This document shows positions 56,401 through 64,000 of a DNA stretch of 64,000 nucleotides, piece after piece. Made by a program: the position numbers and the translations under genes. Positions within the stretch are counted from its first letter, which is position 1. Each line of letters opens with the position of its first letter. The DNA comes from a virus, in IMG/VR virus record IMGVR_UViG_3300032265_001591, positions 1-64,000 of that record. The stretch is one strand, 5' to 3'. Under the pieces are notes generated by a model. The model had not been told where the DNA came from. It made no database searches and worked only from the letters and a program-made list of their open reading frames with translations.

Positions 56401-57825
56401 GGAACAGCTAAGTTAATTCTTGAAAAGCAAGGAAAAGGTGAAGGATATTTTAGAAATCAAAAAGGCTTCTTGAGTCAAAATTCAAACTTATTTGATGGTC
56501 AATTCTATCAAGAATATTCTTATCAGATTATTTCTAGACTACCATTTGAAAAATATTCAGACATGTTTAAGAAAGTTTTACATGTAGCAGGTACTGAAGT
56601 ATTTGGTAAAGTACTACTCGAAGAAATTAATGAGTTACCAATAGAGATTGCTAATGTAAATCTAACGACAGCTAATGTGGTATTTAAAAATGTAGCAAAT
56701 ACTGAAGAGATTATTCCTAATCTTTTTGTGTATCAAACAAATGGTTCAGTCAACACTGCAACTGGTTATGCTAAAGATTATCCGTCTGCTGAATTAGTAT
56801 TAAGCAATACTACAGTTTCATATGAAGTAGGAGCAACAGTATATCAGTCTAATACACAAGTAAATGCTGCATCTGGTTATTTGCAATATAAGAGTTCAAA
56901 CGCAACTCACACAACTCTATACTTATCAAATACTAGAGGAACTTTTGCAAATACTTCAAATATTGAATCAATCATTCAACGTAAGATAGTAGTTAATCCT
57001 TTAGTTGATATTATTACGAAGAATGTATCTTTACCAAGCAATACTACTCAATCGTTTGTCTCTGGTGAAAGAGTGTATCAGGGTTCAGTTGGATCAGAAA
57101 CATTTATTGGAACAGTTATTGCATCTAATTCATCATTGATTAGAGTATCAACTACTTCAGGTTCAATTACTAACAATGCAACAATTTTAAGTTCTAATTC
57201 ATCTACTACTGCAATCGCTAATGGTGTTACATCAACAACTTTCTCAACATCACAAACAGCATATCAGCAAGTAAAGACATTATTCTTGAGTAATGTTTCT
57301 AATTCTTTCTCAAATGGTGAATCAGTTTATCAATATAAACTTAATTCAAGCGTATCTGCTAATGTTTATAATGTAAATACTGCAATAGGTAAAGTCGTAT
57401 CAGTCAATTCAACCGCAATTCAAGTGGTTAATATCTTTGGTAATTTTGCTAATACTAGACAAGTATTTGGTTCTACTTCCAATTCATATGGTGTAATAAA
57501 TTCGATAGTTTCTCAAAATTCAGCAACAGGAAACGTAGTGCTTTCAAATACTACAACATTAATTGTAAAAGACGTTGTTGGATCATTCGTGTCTAACCAA
57601 CAAATTCTTGGGGCAAACAGTGTAGCTAATGCTACATCAATAACATCAAATACTCAAATTATTCGTGAAAGCAATATTGCATCAGTAATAAATATACTAG
57701 TAATCTCAAATACGCAAGGCACTTTCAGTGCTAATTCGACTTCCAATGGTGTAGTAGTATTGTATTCTAATAATACAACTGCCGCAACCGCTAATTTAAC
57801 CGCAGTAAAGATAGAATCATTGTAA
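53401..57825 (+). CDS. 7: Baseplate wedge protein, gp7-like, with many repeats
   Basis: 1474 aa (T4 gp7 1032). The N-terminus (FPSFYNEEGEMFIAFVKAYY, EWLEENG, FYKSKGSQRSIDLFFRLVYG) fits the gp7 position between gp6 and gp8. Most of the rest is beta-rich Ser/Thr/Asn sequence with at least ten copies of a unit like LSNTRGTFANTSNIES or LSNVSNSFSNGESVYQYK, whose core is SN-x-x-G-x-F-x-x-G-E-x-V-Y-Q-S. These may form stacked surface modules. Around residue 1015-1060 a unique helical part (KQGKGEGYFRNQKGFLSQNS) interrupts. Confidence 0.7.
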   Translation: MKDIEKNISTLIQSQFPSFYNEEGEMFIAFVKAYYEWLEENGNTLYHSRRLLEYSDVDRTLDTFIKQFKEQYLKNIVFTTDSNKQLFIKHALEFYKSKGSQRSIDLFFRLVYGIPAEVYVPADDIFRLSASEYTTPYYLEVTRQPNNINFVGSQITGALSGATAFVEKLIRKRINSQNIDVFFISNINKDFQVHEPISYSNNFSDSPRIIGSLSRFEVIAGGSGFAVGDIVDIDSTTTGAQAKGRVTEVDNVTGVVEFALVDGGWGFSTNAQVIVSERVLVVNNVIMANTSVPNTYLLFEKVTQPLANIIFTTITGAFAPKDVFQKYHSNGSLAANGRILAVTQNTVTKTGELLVNTNRGNVELGTSTLYISGNATYATATSITDKTATANVMGVSSNIVLYCYDSHGSFKINDEVYQGNSTVEWANGIVYNAIGTSANLTLTISNVNGIFRPSVANIYARASISTYAQVNSFSTAIGVYDVDNAFSKLESNYIRAQTPSGFVVVSTGGAGFVNAQALTLIGGTSTISTATATATTNATGGLTRVTITSGLSNYIDNETLTIQSGTSSTNATGVINIIPGSSTIANIELVSEGSLAGFSVGGLSHEETVVVNQDLISSNNAANVYFTNTAFILDGTGSGISSNGYGFIKFPVGNINSIILDCLDISSKVVGTITAITGISKGTNYTLDPFVAVVEPAIVAQGANDYIFTVMNATGNFANGELIQQSRNIANVNILTVSSATSGNVDILTVTDATAPFTLGEIIYQSNGTANIGYGTLQTSVITSNAGTMTIRPVSNGFSNGVYKIKGATSGANATVTLVSYNFFQVNEQIQQYANSTTVVANAIVQSVSINPTTRVGSITINSVSSNFQVSSNSSNGLIRGTLTVANAIVDTVNTANITVNTQALIHGVVNDSTLYVKRLSLANFFEVTTNSMVIGLSSGVSANLVAFDYDDTKSGINANVTANSTIANGHVVSLDLADSGFGYANGDVLDFISQDGSLLGTAKLILEKQGKGEGYFRNQKGFLSQNSNLFDGQFYQEYSYQIISRLPFEKYSDMFKKVLHVAGTEVFGKVLLEEINELPIEIANVNLTTANVVFKNVANTEEIIPNLFVYQTNGSVNTATGYAKDYPSAELVLSNTTVSYEVGATVYQSNTQVNAASGYLQYKSSNATHTTLYLSNTRGTFANTSNIESIIQRKIVVNPLVDIITKNVSLPSNTTQSFVSGERVYQGSVGSETFIGTVIASNSSLIRVSTTSGSITNNATILSSNSSTTAIANGVTSTTFSTSQTAYQQVKTLFLSNVSNSFSNGESVYQYKLNSSVSANVYNVNTAIGKVVSVNSTAIQVVNIFGNFANTRQVFGSTSNSYGVINSIVSQNSATGNVVLSNTTTLIVKDVVGSFVSNQQILGANSVANATSITSNTQIIRESNIASVINILVISNTQGTFSANSTSNGVVVLYSNNTTAATANLTAVKIESL

Positions 57826-57826
57826 A

Positions 57827-60800
57827 ATGGCAGCAAATACACATAAACTTGTCACAAATAATTTTAAAAACTATTCGGTTAATCAGTTTATTGAATCATT
57901 AACTGAACCCGCAAATACTATTTTTTATGCGTTTGCCGGTAAACATACTGAATATACTGGTGGTGATTCTAATGTTGCGTATCCAAATAATAGCACTCAA
58001 TCATTGAGTATTGATGCTTATAGACAGATGGTATTTGGAAAACAAATTACCGGTAATGATGTTAAAGTTATGATTCCACGGTATGATTGGACAGCCGGGA
58101 CAGTGTACACACAATACAGCGATCAAGATGGTGAATTATTTGGAAAGATGTTTTATACAATATCGCGTGCTGGAAGCAATTATTACGTATTTAAATGCTT
58201 GTTTAATAACAATGGTGCGTCATCTACAATTAGACCTGATTATAATGAAACTGCAGCAGATGATATTATCTATGAAACTTCAGATGGATATCAGTGGAAA
58301 TATCTTTTTACAATTACTAAAGATGTATTTGATAAATTTGCAACAACTAGTTACATACCAGTAGTAGAAGATACTAATGTCACTGCAAATGCAATATTTG
58401 GTGCAATTGATGTTATTACAGTTTCAAGTAATGGTGCCGGATATAATAATTTTTATAGCGGGCAATTTAAAACTGAAGACGTTGCTGTAAATGGTAATAA
58501 TTTAGTATATAACGTAGGATCTGATGCTTCTCCTGCAAATAATCAATATTATAGTTGTATCATTAAGATCACTGAAGGAAAAGGAAAAGGCGGTTACAGA
58601 AAAGTAAATGGTTATCGGGTTTCAGGAAATACTAAACAGATCATAGTCAATAGTGCATTTACTACTACGCCAGATGCAACTTCTACTTATGAAATTTCTC
58701 CTTTAGTTTTAATCACTGGTGATGGAAAACAAACTACCGAAGCTGAAGCACGAGCACTGGTCAATACTGCAGCAAGCAATTCAATCTATAAAGTTGAAGT
58801 ATTAAATAGAGGCGCCGGATATTACTTTGCTTTTGCAAATGTTCAAGTTTCAAATGTTATCTCTATTTCTAATTCTGCTAATCTGTCGGTTGTTATACCT
58901 CCACGGGGTGGTCACGGCGCAAATGTTCAAGCCGAACTTGGAGGTTCCAGAGCAGGAATTAGTGTTTCATTTGCAAATGGTGAATCTAATACTATTCTTA
59001 CTGAAAACGATTATAGAGTAATCGGTATCATTAAAGATCCTGCATTCTCAAACGTTGGATTAACTGTTGGAAATATTTCTGGTACATTTACAGCAAATGA
59101 AAAGCTTTATCAAGTAAGACCAATTAAAATAGACGGAATGGTTACGATTAGTAATATAAGTAATACTATTACTTCAAATAGTATTAATCTTCAAGACACG
59201 TTTAAAGTAAATGACTATGTTTACATTGCAGATCTTAAAGGTTCAGAAGTAACTAACATTCTTGTTTCTCAAGGCGGAAGTGGTTACGTTACTGGTGAAA
59301 GCTTAACTTTCACAGGTGGCGGTGGTTCAAACGCAGTAGCATATGCTGTAACTGTAAATGGAGCAATCACGGAAGTAAGATTCAATAGCATCACTAATCT
59401 TACATTCTTCTCAGGTGGATCAGGATTCAGAAATAATCAATCTTTGGGAATTACGGGTCAAACTTCCGGAAATTCTTCAGCTATTGGGTTTGCCACAACA
59501 AATGCTACTGGTGGACTTACAAGCATTACTCTTACTTCCGGAGGAAAAGGGTATACGAATAATGAAACAGTAACTGTTCGAGGCCAAGCAAGTTACGTAA
59601 ATGGAACTGTTCTATTTTCTAATACTACAGCTCAAACTTTCTTTGGTAACACAACTTCTGTTTTAATAGGTAATTCTACAACTAATGGATTTATTGGTCT
59701 TGGCACAAACCAAACGAGATTTGTTAACAATGATATTGTAACATATATTGCAAACAGTGGAAACACAGTTTTGGGTGGATTAACTAATAATACTTCTTAT
59801 TTTGTAATTACAACAAATGCTACTCATATTCAATTAACAGCAACAAATAGTGGTGCTGCTATTAATTTAACATCAGTTCCTACATCAATACAAACACATT
59901 CTCTTACACCACTTAGTGCATCATTAACTAATGCAGTATACACGGCTACAGTTCCTAATGGAGGTGCTGGGTTTACAAATAACCAAACAGTAAACATCAA
60001 AGGTGTAAATTCTGTAGTGAATGTTGCAACTGGATTAGCTACAACAAATGTAACTGGTGGATTAACTTCTGTGACTATTGTTGAAAATGGATTTTGTTAT
60101 GTAGAAAATGAATCAGTTCAAATTAGTAGTTCAACTTCAAGTTCTAATGCTTCAGGTACAGTTGACACCGCAAATGGCGTTATACGTTCAGCTATTTTGA
60201 GTTCTTCGGGATATGATTATTCATCAGCGCCATCAGTTGGAGTAACCACGACGGGTGGATCTGGTGCAAGTTTATCTGCAGTAGTTAATACAACTCCTGT
60301 TTCTTTACGAAGAATGTTAGCAAAAATTGGTTCAATTGCAAACACAACGTCTATAAGTTTAATGTCAAATGGGTTGTTTACAGATTCAACTGCTACAATC
60401 TTCTTAGCAAATGTTGGTGCATCTGGAACGATTGATACGTTTGATGTTGACTTAATTCAAGTTCAGAATAGTGTAGGTTTCTTTACTGTTAACTCGTTTG
60501 TAATTGGTAACACATCTCTTGCAACTGCAAACATTAATTCTATTCAGATTAGTAGCGCAACTAAGCCTTATACTACTTTTCTTCAAGCTAAGAGATATGA
60601 AGGATCTATTGCAATCAGTGGAACTTATGTAGAAGACGAAAAAGTAATTCAAGGTACTGCTGGTGCATTCCTTGCTAATGCATATCTGCATACTGCTAAT
60701 ACTTTAAACAATACGATTTATGTAACAGAAGAGCAAGGAAACTTTTTAATAGCTAATACTATTACTGGTGCTAATAGCGGTGCTACATTAACTATAAATA

Positions 60801-60919
60801 AGATTTACAAAGGCGACTTGGTTCCTTGGTCTGGCGATGTAGTATACATTCAAAACATGGACCCAATTGCACGTTCAGCTGAACAAACAGAGACAATAAA
60901 GATCATCTTGGAGCTCTAA
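57827..60919 (+). CDS. 8: Baseplate wedge protein, gp8-like, with beta-repeat insertions
   Basis: 1030 aa, three times T4 gp8 (334). The first 170 residues carry gp8 motifs: YRQMVFGKQITGNDVKVMIP, RYDWTAGTVYTQYSD, YYVFKCLFNNNGAS, TSDGYQWKYLFTITKDVFDK. From about 190 on, Gly/Ser/Thr/Asn-rich repeats (VSQGGSGYVTGESLTFTGGG type) dominate, and about residues 600-700 (AQTFFGNTTSVLIGN...GGLTNNTSYFV) match the protein at 17228. The C-terminus (LVPWSGDVVYIQNMDPIARS AEQTETIKIILEL) is again gp8-like. Confidence 0.8.
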   Translation: MAANTHKLVTNNFKNYSVNQFIESLTEPANTIFYAFAGKHTEYTGGDSNVAYPNNSTQSLSIDAYRQMVFGKQITGNDVKVMIPRYDWTAGTVYTQYSDQDGELFGKMFYTISRAGSNYYVFKCLFNNNGASSTIRPDYNETAADDIIYETSDGYQWKYLFTITKDVFDKFATTSYIPVVEDTNVTANAIFGAIDVITVSSNGAGYNNFYSGQFKTEDVAVNGNNLVYNVGSDASPANNQYYSCIIKITEGKGKGGYRKVNGYRVSGNTKQIIVNSAFTTTPDATSTYEISPLVLITGDGKQTTEAEARALVNTAASNSIYKVEVLNRGAGYYFAFANVQVSNVISISNSANLSVVIPPRGGHGANVQAELGGSRAGISVSFANGESNTILTENDYRVIGIIKDPAFSNVGLTVGNISGTFTANEKLYQVRPIKIDGMVTISNISNTITSNSINLQDTFKVNDYVYIADLKGSEVTNILVSQGGSGYVTGESLTFTGGGGSNAVAYAVTVNGAITEVRFNSITNLTFFSGGSGFRNNQSLGITGQTSGNSSAIGFATTNATGGLTSITLTSGGKGYTNNETVTVRGQASYVNGTVLFSNTTAQTFFGNTTSVLIGNSTTNGFIGLGTNQTRFVNNDIVTYIANSGNTVLGGLTNNTSYFVITTNATHIQLTATNSGAAINLTSVPTSIQTHSLTPLSASLTNAVYTATVPNGGAGFTNNQTVNIKGVNSVVNVATGLATTNVTGGLTSVTIVENGFCYVENESVQISSSTSSSNASGTVDTANGVIRSAILSSSGYDYSSAPSVGVTTTGGSGASLSAVVNTTPVSLRRMLAKIGSIANTTSISLMSNGLFTDSTATIFLANVGASGTIDTFDVDLIQVQNSVGFFTVNSFVIGNTSLATANINSIQISSATKPYTTFLQAKRYEGSIAISGTYVEDEKVIQGTAGAFLANAYLHTANTLNNTIYVTEEQGNFLIANTITGANSGATLTINKIYKGDLVPWSGDVVYIQNMDPIARSAEQTETIKIILEL

Positions 60920-63900
60920 ATGCCTATTAAGACAAACCTTGAATCACCACCATATTTTGATGACTATGATGGTAATAATGACTACTATAAGGTACTTTTT
61001 AAGCCTGGAGTTCCTGTTCAGGTTAGAGAACTTAATCAGCTTCAAACCATGCTTCAGTCACAGATTGAACGGTTTGGCGATAATATCTTTAAGCGCGGAA
61101 CAATAATTGATGGTTGTGGTTTTACTTTTCATGACAATATTCCATATATTAAAATCAAAGATAGTGAAGCCAATACCGGAGCTCCAGTAAACGTTGCAGG
61201 TTATCCTGGTCTATATGCACGGAATGAAACCACAAACGTTCATGCGTATGTTATTGCATCCAACACTGGGTTCGAAACGCAAGCTCCCGATTTAAATACT
61301 CTATACTTAAAGTATATAAACAGTGGTACTGCCGGTGAAGCATCATTTTCTTCAAATGACCAAATTATAATCTATAATAAAGAAGAATCAGTTTATGAAG
61401 TTGGTATTGATAATGGAAGCACAGGATTTTCAAATACAGATTCAGTATTATTTTTAAGTTCCATAACAGTACAGAATTCTTCTTCAGGAAAGACATTCTC
61501 AAATAGTTCAGGACTTCTTTCTACATTTTCTGCTGGCCAAACAATTATTGGATCTACTTCTGGTGCTCAAGCTGTAGTTGTAGAAGCAAATACTACAGCA
61601 AATGCTGAAGCAATTGTTCTCAAAATAAGACCAGTTTATACAGACCTAACCGCAAACCCAGCAAATACTGCAAAGTGGACTTTTGCTTCTGAAGAAAATA
61701 TTACAGTAACTACTGGCCCAACAAATGCACGATTAATTAATAAAATTGGTTCAGGCGCAACTGGTTCACTCGTCACAGATGGTGCAGGTAAGCTTATAAC
61801 ACTTACCGTTACTTCTGGTGGCCAAGGATATTATGTTCCTCCTTTTGCTACTATTATTTCTACTGGAGGCACTCCAAGCGCTCTTTCTTTAGAATCAAGA
61901 AATTATTTTGCTAAAGTTATTGTTGCAACTGTAGACTCTTCTGTAGGAACCGGATATGGTTTCTCTATTAGTAATGGCGTAATATATCAATTAGGTTATT
62001 TTTCAAGAGTTGCAAATCAGTTTACCATTGTTGAAAAGTATTCAAATACACCTGACGCAAAAGTAGTTGGGTTTGATACCACAGAAATTATTAAGAACAG
62101 CAATCAAGATCAGTCTCTTCTTGATAATGCTTTAGGAACATTTAATTATACAGCACCAGGCGCAGATCGTCTTGAACTAGTTCCTACTCTTGTAGTTCTT
62201 GATAAAACTGATGCTGATGCAAACAATGACTTCTTCTCTATTGTTGAATTTTCTGAAGGTAAACCCTTTAAACAGAATAGAGTAACACAGTATAAAGCAA
62301 TTGAAGATGAACTTGCTAAAAGAACATACGAAGAAAGTGGTGATTATGTTCTTGATCCTTTCTTGGTTTCTACTCTTTCTGATGAAAATTTTGAATGGAC
62401 TGATGCTGGTACTTCAAACGAAGCAAACAATTTTGATATAATCATTGATCCAGGCAAGGCATATATTAGTGGTTATCGCGTAGAGACGATGGGTAACTAC
62501 AGAGCAACTCTTGATAAATCTGTTGACACCGAAATTGCATTGAATAGATCTGCTGGTGTAAATTATGAAAACTTTATTCACGTTAAGAACGTTGCAGGAG
62601 TATTCTTATTCTCAACAGGTGACGTAGTTTCTTTACGCGATACTGCTAAAACATTCTTAACGACTGGATCAAACTACGGCATTGCACCAACTGCTGCTGG
62701 TTCTGAAATTGGTTCTGCAAGAATTAGGTCAATGATATATGAATCAGGAATTCCTGGTTCAAATCAAGCAATATATCGGTTATACCTATTTGATATTTCA
62801 ATGAACACTGGCAAGAACTTTAAAGATGTTCGCTCATTGTTCTATGATGGTGCAACTTATGATGGTGTAGCTGATGTTATTTTAGACACAACTTCATTAG
62901 GCACAAGCATTGCATCTCTTCAAGGAACAGCTAATGATATATTAGTTTTCCGAGTTGGTGAAAAAGCAGTTAAATCTGTCAACAACATTTCATATACGTA
63001 TAGAACAATTAATCAAACTGCGCTAACTGCAAACGCAGCTGGTAAGATTACAATAACAGTTACTGGTAATGAAACATTCCCTTATCTTGGTACGCTCAAT
63101 TCAAATGAAAAAGAAGACATTATTGTAATTCCCCTTGCCAATATTGCTGCTGCAGCTGCTATCACCGGAACTATTTCAGTCAATACTACAACGACAAATG
63201 TAGTTGGAACTGGAACAAGTTTTACTACTCAATTTGAAGCTGGTGATTATATTAAAATTTCTGCAAACTCTACTGGTGGATTTGATCATAGAAGAATCAC
63301 AAGCATTACGAATGGTACATTTTTAACTATTGATTCTTATGCTTCTTTTACAAATGCTGTTTCGACCGCCACGTTTGCTTTCCCTGCTTTTATTCCTGTT
63401 CCTCTTTCAACAAGAACTGGGCGTGTTGCAAACGTTGATATCGCTCAACAAACAATGATCATTGATTTAAACCAGACATTGAGCGGCGCAAATAACGTTG
63501 CTGTTGCATATAATGTAAAAGTAACTAATGCTACTCCAATTGCTAAGCAAGCTCAAAGAAATCTATTTGTTCGTATAGACTGCTCCAATAATACGGGTAA
63601 CACTTCTGGTCCTTGGACTCTAGGCGTACCAGATGTATTCAGACTGAGAAAAGTTTATAAGGGAACAACAAATACATTCACATCTGCTACATCCGGAATA
63701 GAAGATGTTACAAGAAACTTTGTGATTGATCATAATCAAGATGAGAACGTATATAACCAAAGCTATCTTTACATTAAGCCTGGTACCAATCAGACTTTGG
63801 TGGGTGGTGATAGACTATTAGTTCAATTTGATTGTTTCTCCAACAATTTATCAAATACGCTATTCAGTATTGGTTCATATACTGAAAATGATACTAAACT

Positions 63901-64000
63901 ATTAGCTAATCTTACTATAAGCGTTAACAGATTAGAAATTCCTCAGATGATTACTTCTAGAGGACAGAATGTAGATTTAATTGAATACTTTGATTTTAGA
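60920..64000 (+). CDS. Large virion structural protein (DUF4815-like), cut by window end
   Basis: At least 1027 codons, open to the last base. MPIKTNLESPPYFDDYDGNN, DYYKVLFKPGVPVQVRELNQ and LQTMLQSQIERFGDNIFKRG form the N-terminal pattern of DUF4815-type structural proteins of T4-like phages, placed after gp8 where gp9/gp10-type baseplate or fibre-attachment proteins occur. Later VDTEIALNRSAGVNYENFI and YTYRTINQT fit that family. Start ATG directly follows the gp8 stop. Confidence 0.7.
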   Translation, partial: MPIKTNLESPPYFDDYDGNNDYYKVLFKPGVPVQVRELNQLQTMLQSQIERFGDNIFKRGTIIDGCGFTFHDNIPYIKIKDSEANTGAPVNVAGYPGLYARNETTNVHAYVIASNTGFETQAPDLNTLYLKYINSGTAGEASFSSNDQIIIYNKEESVYEVGIDNGSTGFSNTDSVLFLSSITVQNSSSGKTFSNSSGLLSTFSAGQTIIGSTSGAQAVVVEANTTANAEAIVLKIRPVYTDLTANPANTAKWTFASEENITVTTGPTNARLINKIGSGATGSLVTDGAGKLITLTVTSGGQGYYVPPFATIISTGGTPSALSLESRNYFAKVIVATVDSSVGTGYGFSISNGVIYQLGYFSRVANQFTIVEKYSNTPDAKVVGFDTTEIIKNSNQDQSLLDNALGTFNYTAPGADRLELVPTLVVLDKTDADANNDFFSIVEFSEGKPFKQNRVTQYKAIEDELAKRTYEESGDYVLDPFLVSTLSDENFEWTDAGTSNEANNFDIIIDPGKAYISGYRVETMGNYRATLDKSVDTEIALNRSAGVNYENFIHVKNVAGVFLFSTGDVVSLRDTAKTFLTTGSNYGIAPTAAGSEIGSARIRSMIYESGIPGSNQAIYRLYLFDISMNTGKNFKDVRSLFYDGATYDGVADVILDTTSLGTSIASLQGTANDILVFRVGEKAVKSVNNISYTYRTINQTALTANAAGKITITVTGNETFPYLGTLNSNEKEDIIVIPLANIAAAAAITGTISVNTTTTNVVGTGTSFTTQFEAGDYIKISANSTGGFDHRRITSITNGTFLTIDSYASFTNAVSTATFAFPAFIPVPLSTRTGRVANVDIAQQTMIIDLNQTLSGANNVAVAYNVKVTNATPIAKQAQRNLFVRIDCSNNTGNTSGPWTLGVPDVFRLRKVYKGTTNTFTSATSGIEDVTRNFVIDHNQDENVYNQSYLYIKPGTNQTLVGGDRLLVQFDCFSNNLSNTLFSIGSYTENDTKLLANLTISVNRLEIPQMITSRGQNVDLIEYFDFR

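Noticed and set aside
1-64000. Prophage or lysogeny functions, insertion sequences, CRISPR arrays
   Set aside because: No integrase, repressor/excisionase pair, transposase with terminal repeats, or regularly spaced repeats were seen; the only mobile elements are GIY-YIG genes.

Overview
The window is part of the genome of a large T4-like contractile-tailed phage (myovirus). The evidence is a set of T4-family genes: primase gp61, NrdA/NrdB, RNase H, PhoH, late-transcription co-activator gp33, helicase loader gp59, ssDNA-binding gp32, head-completion gp4, and the baseplate set gp26, gp54, gp48, gp53, a gp27-like hub, gp5, gp25, gp6, gp7 and gp8. The host appears to be a methanol-using bacterium. 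Between 7.08 and 8.43 kb the phage carries a 23-codon pqqA gene (precursor peptide of PQQ, the cofactor of methanol dehydrogenases) followed by 3-hexulose-6-phosphate synthase and 6-phospho-3-hexuloisomerase, the two signature enzymes of formaldehyde assimilation by the ribulose monophosphate (RuMP) pathway. PQQ plus RuMP points to a methylotroph such as a member of Methylophilaceae; this host call is inference.

Layout. 1-0.49 kb: non-coding, with inverted and direct repeats and one promoter. 0.49-5.2 kb: GC-rich block of 18 very small plus-strand genes of unknown function, arranged behind near-identical promoters (TGTACA, 17 bp, TAGAAT) and strong ribosome binding sites; this looks like the immediate-early host-takeover region. 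5.2-5.8 kb: non-coding, with short repeats and a strong hairpin, where composition changes from GC-rich to AT-rich. 5.8-8.8 kb: metabolic genes (cytidylyltransferase-like, speD-like, pqqA, hps, phi) and a circularly permuted tmRNA gene. 8.8-20.9 kb: deaminase, then a long run of genes of which seven begin with a T4 internal-protein-like capsid-targeting motif (three of them nucleotidyltransferases of three different folds, one possible nuclease), an FkbM methyltransferase, a lipoprotein, a Dps-like ferritin, structural proteins and a lysis group (spanin-like pair plus XhlA-like protein). 20.9-26.8 kb: primase, ThyX, NrdA, NrdB, a GIY-YIG-like protein and a second FkbM methyltransferase. 26.9-28.0 kb: five tRNA genes with a GIY-YIG homing endonuclease between the first and second. 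28.0-40.5 kb: nuclease, PMM-like HAD protein, HTH protein, glycosyltransferase, RNase H, PhoH, PD-(D/E)XK nuclease, metalloprotease, tRNA-Thr, SleB-like hydrolase, gp33, gp59 and gp32. 40.5-46.0 kb: minus-strand operon (lysozyme-domain protein, Gly/Ala-rich protein, EF-hand membrane protein, gp26 with a probable -1 frameshift extension, gp54, gp4). 46.0-64.0 kb: plus-strand baseplate operon, ending in a gene cut by the window edge.

How it fits together. TGTACA-type promoters resembling host sigma-70 promoters drive the small early genes and recur upstream of hps-phi, tRNAs, an HTH gene and gene 32. TATAAATA late promoters precede speD-pqqA, a capsid-targeted gene, the homing endonuclease, gp25 and possibly gp4, and gp33 is present to act on them. 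The metabolic module would keep methanol oxidation and formaldehyde assimilation running in the infected cell, NrdAB/ThyX/deaminase supply nucleotides, and the phage tmRNA and tRNAs support translation.
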